From positions 1 to 6,708 of the forward strand of contig QMOP01000069.1 of NCBI GenBank assembly GCA_003650255.1: DNA of 6,708 bases, written 5' to 3'. Made by a program: the position numbers and the translations under genes. The stretch comes from Caldisericota bacterium. Its GTDB lineage: Bacteria > CG03 > B21-G15. Shown piece after piece: positions 1-5,690 of the stretch. Numbering within the stretch: the first letter of the stretch is position 1; each line of letters starts with the position of its first letter. The notes beneath the pieces are model-generated. The model saw nothing but the letters and a program-made list of their open reading frames with translations, did not search any database and was not told the DNA's origin.

Positions 1-176
1 CTTCCCTCTTTTATTATATAAAGTGTATCATTATATGAACCCTGCTTTATAATGAGAGTATCCTTTGGGAAAGAAACCTCTTTAAAAAGTGAAAGTATTT
101 TATCCATATCCTCTTCAATAAATGGAGAAAAAAACTTAATTCTTACAAGCAGGGATTTCAGCCATTCCCTATCCAT
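1..176 (-). CDS. Cyclic-nucleotide-binding-domain protein, N-terminal fragment (cut by window edge)
   Basis: Only the first 58 codons are visible; the gene runs off the left edge. Translation from the ATG at 176 gives a short amphipathic start (MDREWLKSLLVRIKFFSPF) followed by the opening of a cNMP-binding beta-roll. Characteristic features are F-S-P-F followed by an acidic helix (EEDMDKILSLF), then V-S-F-P-K-D-T-L-I-I-K-Q-G, then N-D-T-L-Y-I-I-K-E-G. This matches the family pattern of a hydrophobic strand, 'I.QG..gd.lYiI.eG'. Known members are Crp/Fnr regulators, cNMP-gated channels and stand-alone sensors. The visible part cannot tell which, because the ligand pocket and any helix-turn-helix lie outside. 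The start ATG overlaps the secG stop (TAATG), so translation is probably coupled to secG; there is no strong SD. Family call is fairly sure, role unknown. Confidence 0.8.
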   Translation of the reverse strand, partial: MDREWLKSLLVRIKFFSPFIEEDMDKILSLFKEVSFPKDTLIIKQGSYNDTLYIIKEG

Positions 177-448
177 TACTTACTCTTAGTTTGAGGAGCA
201 ACCTTTTCAAAAACTGTTCTTCCTCTTTTATAAAAAATAGAGAGGGAAAGGGAGGTGATAACAAATATTATTGCAAGAACTGCTGTAATTTTCTTTAAAA
301 GAACATCTGTTCCTGGACCTGCTATCATTGATTCAGAACTTGAACCAAAAATTGAACTTAAACTTGCTCCTCTTCCCATCTGAAGAAGAATTATTAAAAT
401 AAGCAAAATTCCAATAATTACATGTAAAATAATCAAAATTGTCTGCAT
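176..448 (-). CDS. secG: Preprotein translocase subunit SecG
   Basis: This 90-residue protein has the SecG layout: an N-terminal transmembrane helix (residues about 2-22, ILIILHVIIGILLILIILL), the conserved cytoplasmic loop Q-M-G-R-G-A-S-L-S-S-I-F-G with S-E-S-M-I-A-G-P-G-T-D after it, and a second helix (about 53-72). A basic C-terminal tail ends in KSK. SecG is the small accessory subunit of the SecYEG inner-membrane channel and assists SecA-driven export. The ATG at 446-448 overlaps the pgk stop (TAATG), and GGAGG lies about 10 nt upstream inside the pgk 3' end, so it is read from the gap-pgk transcript. Placement of secG after glycolytic genes is common in bacteria, although tpiA is often between pgk and secG and is missing here. 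Length and motifs look complete. Confidence 0.96.
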   Translation of the reverse strand: MQTILIILHVIIGILLILIILLQMGRGASLSSIFGSSSESMIAGPGTDVLLKKITAVLAIIFVITSLSLSIFYKRGRTVFEKVAPQTKSK

Positions 449-1620
449 TATTCAAGCACCTCCAGCCCAGGGAGTTTTTTGCCCTCAACAAATTCAAGAC
501 TTGCACCACCACCAGTTGATATATGAGAGATTTTATCCTGCAGGTTTTCCTTTTTTACTGCTGCAACAGAATCTCCTCCACCGACAACAGTTACTGTCCC
601 TTTTTCAGTAAGTTCGGCAACTATTTTCCCTATCTCCCTTGTCCCTTTTGAAAACTCATCCTTCTCAAAAACTCCAAGTGGACCATTCCAGAAAACAGTT
701 TTTGCCTCTTTTATAGTCTCTGCATACTCACTTATTGTTTTTGTCCCTATATCAACTCCTATCATATCATCTGGAATATTTTCATCTGGAGTATTCTCAA
801 TCCTTTTTGGTTCATCAATATTATCTGTAACTATATGATCTAATGGAAGAAGGAGTTTATCTTCTGCATTATCCAAAACTTTTCCAGCAACCTCAAGATA
901 CTCATCCTCACAGAGGGATTTTCCAATATTTTTCCCTTTTTTCTTTAAAAATGTATAAGCCATTGCACCGCCAATTAAAAGTTTATCAACCTTTTTAAGA
1001 AGATTTTCTATAACACCAATCTTTGTTGAAATCTTTGCTCCACCAATTATTGCAATAAATGGTTTTTCAGGATTTTCTGTAACTTTACTTAAAAACTTAA
1101 CCTCTTTTTCAAGAAGAAATCCAGCATATGAAGGTAGGAATTTTGCAATTCCTACAGTGGATGCATGTGCTCTGTGAACAGTTCCAAAAGCATCCTGAAC
1201 AAAAATATCTGCTAAACTCGCAAGTTCTTTTGCAAAATTTTCATCATTCTTCTCTTCTTCTGGATGAAACCTTAAATTTTCAAGCAAAAGAATCTCTCCT
1301 TCCTTTAATTCATTTACTTTATTTTTTACCTCTTCTCCAACACAATCATTCACAAAATAAATATTTGTTGAAGGTAAAAGTTTCTTCAATTCCTCATAAA
1401 CTGGCTTTAAACTTAATTCCGGCACTACTTTTCCCTTAGGTCTTCCAAGATGAGAAGCAAGTATTACCTTTGATCCATTTTCAACTAAATATTTTATTGT
1501 TGGAAGCAGAGCAACAATTCTTGTATTATCCCTAACCTCACCCTCTTTTAAAGGAACATTCAAATCTCCTCTTACAAAAATCCTTTTTCCTTTAACATCA
1601 GCATCCTTTATACTCCTCAT
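448..1620 (-). CDS. pgk: Phosphoglycerate kinase
   Basis: Complete 390-residue phosphoglycerate kinase, the usual bacterial length. It is a cytosolic glycolytic enzyme that transfers phosphate from 1,3-bisphosphoglycerate to ADP, giving 3-phosphoglycerate and ATP. Visible motifs, in order: the substrate site RGDLNVPL (17-24), SHLGRPKG (56-63), LLLENLRFHP (111-120), DAFGTVHRAHAS (143-154), GGAKISTK (193-200), the hinge and nucleotide motif WNGPLGVFE (311-319), GGGDSVAA (347-354) and STGGGASLE (368-376). The second residue of the first motif is Gly where Val is usual (RVDxNVP), a mild oddity. The ATG overlaps the toxin stop as ATGA and uses a GGGGGA SD-like run inside the toxin's last codons, so pgk translation is probably coupled to the toxin cistron. 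Its stop overlaps the secG start. Confidence 0.98.
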   Translation of the reverse strand: MRSIKDADVKGKRIFVRGDLNVPLKEGEVRDNTRIVALLPTIKYLVENGSKVILASHLGRPKGKVVPELSLKPVYEELKKLLPSTNIYFVNDCVGEEVKNKVNELKEGEILLLENLRFHPEEEKNDENFAKELASLADIFVQDAFGTVHRAHASTVGIAKFLPSYAGFLLEKEVKFLSKVTENPEKPFIAIIGGAKISTKIGVIENLLKKVDKLLIGGAMAYTFLKKKGKNIGKSLCEDEYLEVAGKVLDNAEDKLLLPLDHIVTDNIDEPKRIENTPDENIPDDMIGVDIGTKTISEYAETIKEAKTVFWNGPLGVFEKDEFSKGTREIGKIVAELTEKGTVTVVGGGDSVAAVKKENLQDKISHISTGGGASLEFVEGKKLPGLEVLE

Positions 1621-1955
1621 TCTTCCCCCTTCAAAATCTCTATTACTTTTCCTACCACTTCATTCATTTTTTCTTTTTTAATCTGTCCTACTTTATAAAG
1701 AACAATTCTTTCATCAGCTGTAAAAATTCTGTTTGGTCTAATATTGCTAATCTTTTTAAGTGAGCCTGCTATAAAATCTTTATCCTCTAATAATATAGAA
1801 TACTTATCTTTTACTGTCTGGCTTGTAATCTGGCATAAAATAATATCATCTCCTTCTAATTCTGCAAGTACTAATGCTGGTCTTCTTTTTGCCCTTGTTA
1901 AGTCAGAAAAAGGGAAAGGAACAACTACTACATCCGCTCTTATAAATCTCGCCAT
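1617..1955 (-). CDS. MazF/PemK-family type II toxin (predicted mRNA endoribonuclease)
   Basis: The 112-residue product has the MazF/PemK fold signature: an N-terminal strand and loop A-D-V-V-V-V-P-F-P-F-S-D-L (7-19), then K-R-R-P-A-L-V-L (23-30), then I-I-L-C-Q-I-T-S-Q (38-46). Arg25 and Thr44 align with the catalytic Arg and Thr of MazF, so the enzyme looks intact. Known family members cut single-stranded mRNA at short sites and stop growth until the antitoxin blocks them; the cut site here cannot be predicted. The ATG at 1953-1955 lies inside the last codons of the antitoxin gene (16-bp overlap) and has a GAGGA SD about 8 nt upstream. The stop overlaps the pgk ATG. The pair sits between gap and pgk, which is unusual. 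Family call is strong; activity is inferred. Confidence 0.92.
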   Translation of the reverse strand: MARFIRADVVVVPFPFSDLTRAKRRPALVLAELEGDDIILCQITSQTVKDKYSILLEDKDFIAGSLKKISNIRPNRIFTADERIVLYKVGQIKKEKMNEVVGKVIEILKGEE

Positions 1956-2134
1956 GCTTCATCCTCTTCTGGCCTTAGCCAATCCTTCATAAGGGAAGAC
2001 TCACTTAAAAAAGTGGACTCAAACTTCTCATTTAAAGATTTCACTTTTAAAAATTCTATAAAGTCTATTACCTCCTCAATGAGTGCATCTGGTAACTCAT
2101 TTAATTTTTGAAGAACATCCTCCCTTCTTCCCAT
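1940..2134 (-). CDS. Antitoxin of the MazF/PemK pair (DUF2281-like)
   Basis: I place the start at the ATG at 2132-2134, giving 64 residues. It has AAGGAG 4 nt upstream and begins just after the gap stop; a longer in-frame start at 2200 would lie 58 bp inside gap and has no need to be invoked. The N-terminal half is a helix of the type 'LNELPDALIEEVIDFIEFLK' (11-30), typical of small antitoxins paired with MazF or RelE toxins (DUF2281-like). The C-terminal half is acidic, with S-L-M-K-D-W-L followed by P-E-E-D-E-A-W-R-D-L (47-64). This Trp-rich tail recurs in this antitoxin class and probably binds the toxin. No ribbon-helix-helix or AbrB-type DNA-binding domain is obvious, so autoregulation is uncertain. 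The gene overlaps the toxin start by 16 bp. The gap stop TAA is part of its SD. Confidence 0.88.
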   Translation of the reverse strand: MGRREDVLQKLNELPDALIEEVIDFIEFLKVKSLNEKFESTFLSESSLMKDWLRPEEDEAWRDL

Positions 2135-2137
2135 TTT

Positions 2138-2144
2138 ACTCCTT
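2138..2144 (-). promoter_or_regulatory. Shine-Dalgarno of the antitoxin, overlapping the gap stop codon
   Basis: Reading the minus strand, AAGGAGT lies 3 nt before the antitoxin ATG, and its first two bases are the last two of the gap TAA. This decides the antitoxin start at 2134 and suggests that ribosomes ending gap re-initiate on the antitoxin. The same arrangement, an SD overlapping the upstream stop, is seen at the LPP20-like lipoprotein start and at the TTG start near 4958. Confidence 0.8.
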
Positions 2145-3150
2145 AAATCAACTCCGAAAGTTTCTTTAAAAGCTCTACACACCTCATTGAGTATCCCCAT
2201 TCATTATCATACCATCCAACTACTTTTACAAGTTCTCCAACAACCATTGTTGAAGGAGCATCAAATATGCAGGAATGAGGATTTCCAATAATATCTGATG
2301 AAACAATAGGATCTTCTGAATACTGTAAAATTCCCTTTAATTCTCCTTCTGCTGCTTTCTTAAATGCTTCATTTATTTCAGAAATAGTTGCTTTTTTCTT
2401 TAATCTTGCAACAAAATCAGTAACAGAACCATCTGGAACAGGAACCCTCATTGCAAGTCCTGTTAATTTTCCATTCAATTCCGGAATAATTTTACCCACT
2501 GCTTTTGCTGCTCCTGTTGTTGTTGGAATTATTGACATAGCACATGCTCTTGCTCTTCTCAAATCCTTATGTGGAAGGTCAAGAACCCTCTGGTCATTTG
2601 TATATGCATGAACAGTTGTCATCAACCCCTCTTCAACTCCAAAATTTTCATGTAAAACCTTTACCATTGGAGCAAGACAGTTTGTTGTGCATGAGGCATT
2701 TGAAATGATTTTGTGCTCTTTCTTTAAAATATTATCATTTACTCCAAGAACAATAGTTGCATCAACCTCATCCTTTGAAGGAACTGTAAGTAAAACTTTT
2801 TTTGCTCCTGCTTGAATATGTTTTTCACATTCTGCTTTCTTTCTGAATACTCCTGTTGACTCAACAACTATATCAATCTCATTCTCCTTCCATGGAAGTT
2901 CTGCAGGGTCTTTAATTGCTGTAACCTTAATTTTTTTACCATCAACAACAATTGAATCTCCCTCATTTGAAACTTCTCCAGGAAATGCCCTGTGAACTGA
3001 ATCATATTTAAGGAGTGTTGCAAGTGTCTTTGCATCCGTTAAATCATTAATAGCAACAACTTCAAGATCTTTTTCCTCTCTTAGATAAATCCCTCTGAAA
3101 ATAAGTCTACCAATTCTTCCAAATCCATTAATTGCAATCCTCACAGGCAT
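2143..3150 (-). CDS. gap: Glyceraldehyde-3-phosphate dehydrogenase, NAD-dependent type
   Basis: Complete 335-residue GAPDH, standard length. It oxidises glyceraldehyde-3-phosphate with NAD and phosphate to 1,3-bisphosphoglycerate, the substrate of Pgk encoded downstream. The Rossmann motif INGFGRIGR is at 7-15. Asp36 after the second strand (VVAIND), together with the Leu-Pro of V-L-D-L-P-H-K (189-195), matches NAD-specific glycolytic enzymes rather than NADP-linked ones. The catalytic Cys154 is in SNASCTTNCLAP and the partner His181 in TTVHAYTNDQ. The C-terminus has WYDNEWGYS, as expected. The ATG at 3148-3150 is preceded by AGGAGG 4 nt upstream. It is the first gene of the operon, with a good promoter in the divergent region. 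Its stop overlaps the SD of the antitoxin. Confidence 0.98.
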   Translation of the reverse strand: MPVRIAINGFGRIGRLIFRGIYLREEKDLEVVAINDLTDAKTLATLLKYDSVHRAFPGEVSNEGDSIVVDGKKIKVTAIKDPAELPWKENEIDIVVESTGVFRKKAECEKHIQAGAKKVLLTVPSKDEVDATIVLGVNDNILKKEHKIISNASCTTNCLAPMVKVLHENFGVEEGLMTTVHAYTNDQRVLDLPHKDLRRARACAMSIIPTTTGAAKAVGKIIPELNGKLTGLAMRVPVPDGSVTDFVARLKKKATISEINEAFKKAAEGELKGILQYSEDPIVSSDIIGNPHSCIFDAPSTMVVGELVKVVGWYDNEWGYSMRCVELLKKLSELI

Positions 3151-3154
3151 ACAC

Positions 3155-3160
3155 CCTCCT
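3155..3160 (-). promoter_or_regulatory. Shine-Dalgarno of gap
   Basis: AGGAGG on the minus strand, 4 nt before the gap ATG, is a full match to the anti-SD complement. It contrasts with ndk on the other side of the same intergenic region, which has none. Confidence 0.85.
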
Positions 3161-3182
3161 TTTCAAAAATTAAATTTTAAAA

Positions 3183-3210
3183 AGTATAACAAAAAAAGAA
3201 TGGATGTCAA
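3183..3210 (-). promoter_or_regulatory. Sigma70-like promoter of the gap operon
   Basis: On the minus strand a perfect -35 TTGACA (3210-3205) is followed, after 16 nt, by the -10 TATACT (3188-3183). Transcription should start near 3176, giving a leader of about 26 nt that contains the gap SD. This is the only strong promoter seen for gap, antitoxin, toxin, pgk, secG and the cNMP-binding gene. Its -35 is one arm of an inverted repeat shared with the ndk promoter. Confidence 0.75.
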
Positions 3211-3226
3211 TACTAAATTATTGACA
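3205..3226. repeat. Perfect 8-bp inverted repeat between the divergent -35 boxes
   Basis: The arms are TGTCAATA (3205-3212) and TATTGACA (3219-3226), separated by ctaaat. Six of the eight bases in each arm are the -35 hexamers of the two divergent promoters, so part of the symmetry follows from their arrangement; the two extra matched pairs extend it. A regulator bound here could control gap and ndk together, but that is a guess. It does not match the Crp (TGTGA-N6-TCACA) or Rex (TTGTGAA-N4-TTCACAA) consensus. Confidence 0.6.
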
Positions 3227-3251
3227 GAAAGGGTAAATTTTATTATATAAT
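3221..3251 (+). promoter_or_regulatory. Sigma70-like promoter of ndk, giving a leaderless mRNA
   Basis: TTGACA (3221-3226) is followed by an AT-rich -10 region. TATATA at 3244-3249 gives a 17-nt spacer; TATAAT at 3246-3251 gives 19. Either places the transcription start at about 3255-3258, on the ndk ATG at 3256-3258. No SD sequence lies within the 20 nt before the ATG, which agrees with leaderless translation. Confidence 0.7.
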
Positions 3252-3255
3252 ATTT

Positions 3256-3759
3256 ATGATTGAGCAAACATTGGTTCTTATTAAACCTGATGGATTGAAA
3301 AAATCACTAACAGGAAATATACTTACCCGCTTATCCGAAACACGGCTTGAGATTGCCGGAGCAAAGGTAGTAAAGGTAACAAGGGAACTTGCTGAAAAAC
3401 ATTATGCACATTTAAAAGATAAGCCATTTTTTGAAGAATTGATAAAGTACATTATGGGTGAACTTCATGAAAGAAAAAAGGTGATGGCACTTGTGTATCA
3501 TGGAGAAGACGCTATAAAAAAGGTAAGACAGTTATGTGGAGAAACAAATCCTGAAAAGGCAGCACCTGATACAATAAGGGGGCAGTATGGAAGAATAACA
3601 ACAAGTGGAGTTTATGAAAATGTTGTTCACGCTTCTGCAAACAGAGAAGAAGCAGAAAGGGAAATAAAATTGTGGTTTTCTCCAGAAGAACTTGTCTATC
3701 ATATATATCCTGTCAAAGAAATAGTTATTGAAAAAGTAAAAAAACTGATCTGGGTCTAA
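3256..3759 (+). CDS. ndk: Nucleoside diphosphate kinase, long form
   Basis: The 167-residue protein moves the gamma phosphate from ATP to other nucleoside diphosphates through a phospho-histidine, balancing NTP and dNTP pools in the cytosol. It opens with TLVLIKPDG (5-13, Lys10 nucleotide-binding), has ETNPEKAAPDTIRG (96-109), and carries the active-site His125 in ENVVHASANREEAEREI. Canonical enzymes are about 140 residues. The extra length comes from about five residues before the V-M-A-L-V strand (GELHERKK), about four in the loop before the active His (GRITTSGVYE), and a C-terminal extension after F-S-P-E-E-L (about 145-167). Similar long forms are known in archaea and some bacteria. The ATG is set by homology of the N-terminus, not by an SD. 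It is the only plus-strand gene, and its stop overlaps the stop of the convergent gene. Confidence 0.96.
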   Translation: MIEQTLVLIKPDGLKKSLTGNILTRLSETRLEIAGAKVVKVTRELAEKHYAHLKDKPFFEELIKYIMGELHERKKVMALVYHGEDAIKKVRQLCGETNPEKAAPDTIRGQYGRITTSGVYENVVHASANREEAEREIKLWFSPEELVYHIYPVKEIVIEKVKKLIWV

Positions 3760-4958
3760 AGATAGTGGAGTGAAATTAAAAAGGTAACATTGTCAAATAT
3801 AAGAATCTCTCCTCTGCCCGGATATCTTACTTTTGAAACTTTATAATCTTCAATTTCAACCTTTATAAGAAGTGGTGGGATTTCTAAATTAAACTCTTTC
3901 TTTTCCAAACCCTCCTCTGGTTTAATCTTTAAACTTTCCTCCTTCTTTTCCTTTATTTCTATCCCCCTTACTTCAACTCTCTCTGTAACCTCATACATCT
4001 CAGCACTCTCACTATAAAGAGTAAAACCCATTGAAAGAGTTAATCCAAGATTTGCTTCAAATCTTAATGTTCCAAGAGGAGTTCCCTCTTCAAGAAGTAA
4101 AAAGTAATCCTGTTTCCTTTCTCCCTTATTTAAAGAATAAACCTTCTTTGTAAGAACAATCCTTTCCCCTGTAACACTGAACTTTATCTCTTTTGAAATT
4201 TCTCCAAATGCCTCTGGAATATCCTCTAACTTCAATTTTAAAATATTCTCACCAGGAGAATTAAATCTTAATATTCTCACTAAAACCTCTCCTTTTTTAT
4301 CTGTTGTATATGTGGTATTTTCCAACCAACCAGAACCTTTTACAAAAGATACCTTTAATTTTGATCCTTTTACTGGATACATTTCATCCTCATAAAAAAT
4401 TTTTAACCTAAACTCAATTGGCTTCTCCTCCTTTATTGTAACAAAACTTTTATATGGATAAACCTTAAACCTTATTCCTGAGATTATTTCCTTTATTCCT
4501 GAATCAATTTCAGACAAAATCTCTTCATCCTTTATATCCATCACCTGCAATTCATTGTAAATCTTTAATGCCTCAACAATCTCTCCCCTCTCCTTTTTCC
4601 TCATTGCTCTTCTTTTTTTCTCCTCTATCTCTCTCTTCCTCTCCCTTCTTAATAGTTCTTTTTCACTTAACCTTTTAAAGTGCTCATAAATTGAGTATTT
4701 AGTAAGAAGATATAGTTTTTTTTCTTTTTTATCGTAGTACTCTTTAACAATATAAAGATCCTGCCTCTTTACATCTTTTTTAAAATAGGACTTAACCTTT
4801 TCAAATGCATTAAGAAATGCTTCTCTCCTTGTTTTTGAAGAGGGTTTATCTGTTTCAGCAACACCTATAAAATAAAGATAATACTTCTCAGTTGGAGGAT
4901 TATTAATCCAGTATGGTTTTGAATAAATTATAAGTACAAATACTATTAAAAGATACAA
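3756..4958 (-). CDS. Secreted multidomain protein: LPP20-like start, charged coiled coil, Ig-like region
   Basis: A 400-residue exported protein of unknown function. The start is a TTG at 4956-4958, supported by AAGGAG 4 nt upstream and by an in-frame stop just before it. Residues 1-13 are a short hydrophobic signal (LLIVFVLIIYS) without a basic n-region. Then comes K-P-Y-W-I-N-N-P-P (14-22) with Y-L-Y-F-I-G-V-A and R-R-E-A-F-L-N-A-F, a weak LPP20-like module. Residues 94-125 are almost all Lys, Arg and Glu, a probable coiled coil running into a TPR-like helix pair (G-E-I-V-E-A-L-K-I-Y-N-E-L, to about 150). Residues 165-262 look like a bacterial Ig-like/Big domain (Y-T-T-D-K-K-G-E-V-L-V and S-P-G-E-N-I-L-K-L). 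The beta-rich remainder is not recognised. It ends the four-gene operon; its stop overlaps the ndk stop. Domain calls are by eye. Confidence 0.75.
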   Translation of the reverse strand: MYLLIVFVLIIYSKPYWINNPPTEKYYLYFIGVAETDKPSSKTRREAFLNAFEKVKSYFKKDVKRQDLYIVKEYYDKKEKKLYLLTKYSIYEHFKRLSEKELLRRERKREIEEKKRRAMRKKERGEIVEALKIYNELQVMDIKDEEILSEIDSGIKEIISGIRFKVYPYKSFVTIKEEKPIEFRLKIFYEDEMYPVKGSKLKVSFVKGSGWLENTTYTTDKKGEVLVRILRFNSPGENILKLKLEDIPEAFGEISKEIKFSVTGERIVLTKKVYSLNKGERKQDYFLLLEEGTPLGTLRFEANLGLTLSMGFTLYSESAEMYEVTERVEVRGIEIKEKKEESLKIKPEEGLEKKEFNLEIPPLLIKVEIEDYKVSKVRYPGRGEILIFDNVTFLISLHYL

Positions 4959-5690
4959 TTATCTCCTTCTTCTTTTTCTCATATACTCCTTAACTCTTTT
5001 TCTTTTTATCTTTTGTCTTTTTATTGCTCTTTTCCTCTTTAATTTCACCCTTTCCTTAAATCTCCTTTTCATCCTCTCTCTCAAAATCTTTGCCCTTTTT
5101 CTCAATCTCTTCATTCTCTCCTTTAAAAACCTCATCCTCCTTCCAAGCCTCTTCGGTCTTGAAGGAGGAAGATACATTCTCACAAGTGTCTCATAATTCT
5201 TTCTTAATACCAATGCTCTTTTAGCAAGCCTTCCTTTTGCATCATAATGTCTTAAAAGAATCTTTCCACTGAAAACCCCAACATGTGTGTTCTCTTTACT
5301 TACACTCACAGCAAATTCAGTCCCTCTTACAGCACATACAGCATGTCTTGTTTTTATTTCAAATCCCTTTCCTTTTTCAACCTTTATTAAAACCCCTCCT
5401 ATTTCAAGTTCAAGCTTTTCTCCTTTTTCCACATCAATTTTTTCTATTTTCAATTTTGAGAAAGGAGTAAGTTCCACAATATTTCCATCTGAAAAAACTA
5501 TTTCAGCACTTCCATCTTTACCGGTTCTTACAATATCACCTATATAAAGAAAATCATCCTTCTCTATCCTTTGCCAGTAAGTTGTATTTACTCTTAATAC
5601 CTCTACAACTCCTTTAATATCTGTTATTATTGCTTCTTCAACCAATTCTTGAGAATACAAAAGGATATTTATTAGAAGAAATAAAAGCAT
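4959..5690 (-). CDS. Secreted FecR-domain protein with a polycationic C-terminal tail
   Basis: The product is 243 residues from the ATG at 5690, or 244 from the TTG at 5693 (numbering below uses the latter). Residues 1-14 form a short hydrophobic export signal. Residues 20-148 are a FecR domain: G-V-V-E-V, Y-I-G-D-I-V-R-T-G-K-D-G-S-A-E-I-V-F-S-D-G, L-K-I-E-K-I, and the hallmark A-V-R-G-T-E-F-A-V-S-V (121-131). Cys120 replaces the small residue common there. Classic FecR is an anti-sigma regulator with an N-terminal cytoplasmic segment; that is absent, so this is a stand-alone exported form. Residues 177-244 contain 40 Lys/Arg in 68, with L/M/F/I/V every 3-4 residues, suggesting a long basic amphipathic helix. 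No convincing SD precedes the start. The last Arg codons supply the SD of the next gene. Ligand and role are unknown. Confidence 0.85.
   Translation of the reverse strand: MLLFLLINILLYSQELVEEAIITDIKGVVEVLRVNTTYWQRIEKDDFLYIGDIVRTGKDGSAEIVFSDGNIVELTPFSKLKIEKIDVEKGEKLELEIGGVLIKVEKGKGFEIKTRHAVCAVRGTEFAVSVSKENTHVGVFSGKILLRHYDAKGRLAKRALVLRKNYETLVRMYLPPSRPKRLGRRMRFLKERMKRLRKRAKILRERMKRRFKERVKLKRKRAIKRQKIKRKRVKEYMRKRRRR
4963..4968 (-). promoter_or_regulatory. Shine-Dalgarno for the TTG-started gene, inside the FecR-protein 3' end
   Basis: AAGGAG on the minus strand is formed by the last two Arg codons of the FecR-domain gene and sits 4 nt (ATAA, including the TAA stop) before the TTG at 4958. It is the main reason to accept a TTG start there; no ATG occurs in that frame for more than 100 codons. 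Confidence 0.7.

Noticed and set aside
1128..1439. Open frame on the plus strand opposite pgk
   Set aside because: It lies wholly inside a certain pgk gene, has an Leu/His/Gln-rich composition typical of an antisense frame, and resembles no family.
1744..1992. Open frame on the plus strand across toxin and antitoxin
   Set aside because: Shadow of two well-supported overlapping genes; no SD and no recognisable motif.
2135..2200. A longer antitoxin start at 2200 adding 22 residues
   Set aside because: It would overlap the gap coding region by 58 bp, and the added residues do not look like the family. The ATG at 2134 has a strong SD at the right distance.
3205..3226. Palindrome as a Crp/Fnr or Rex operator linked to the cNMP-domain gene
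   Set aside because: The half-sites and spacing do not match TGTGA-N6-TCACA, TTGAT-N4-ATCAA or TTGTGAA-N4-TTCACAA, and the cNMP-domain fragment shows no DNA-binding domain.
3151..3255. Small RNA or riboswitch in the gap/ndk intergenic region
   Set aside because: The 105 bp are fully accounted for by two promoters and the short gap leader, and no stable stem beyond the -35 inverted repeat is visible.
5285..5547. Two overlapping plus-strand frames opposite the FecR domain
   Set aside because: Both mirror a clearly conserved FecR coding region and are low-complexity Leu/Phe/Ser/Gln runs.
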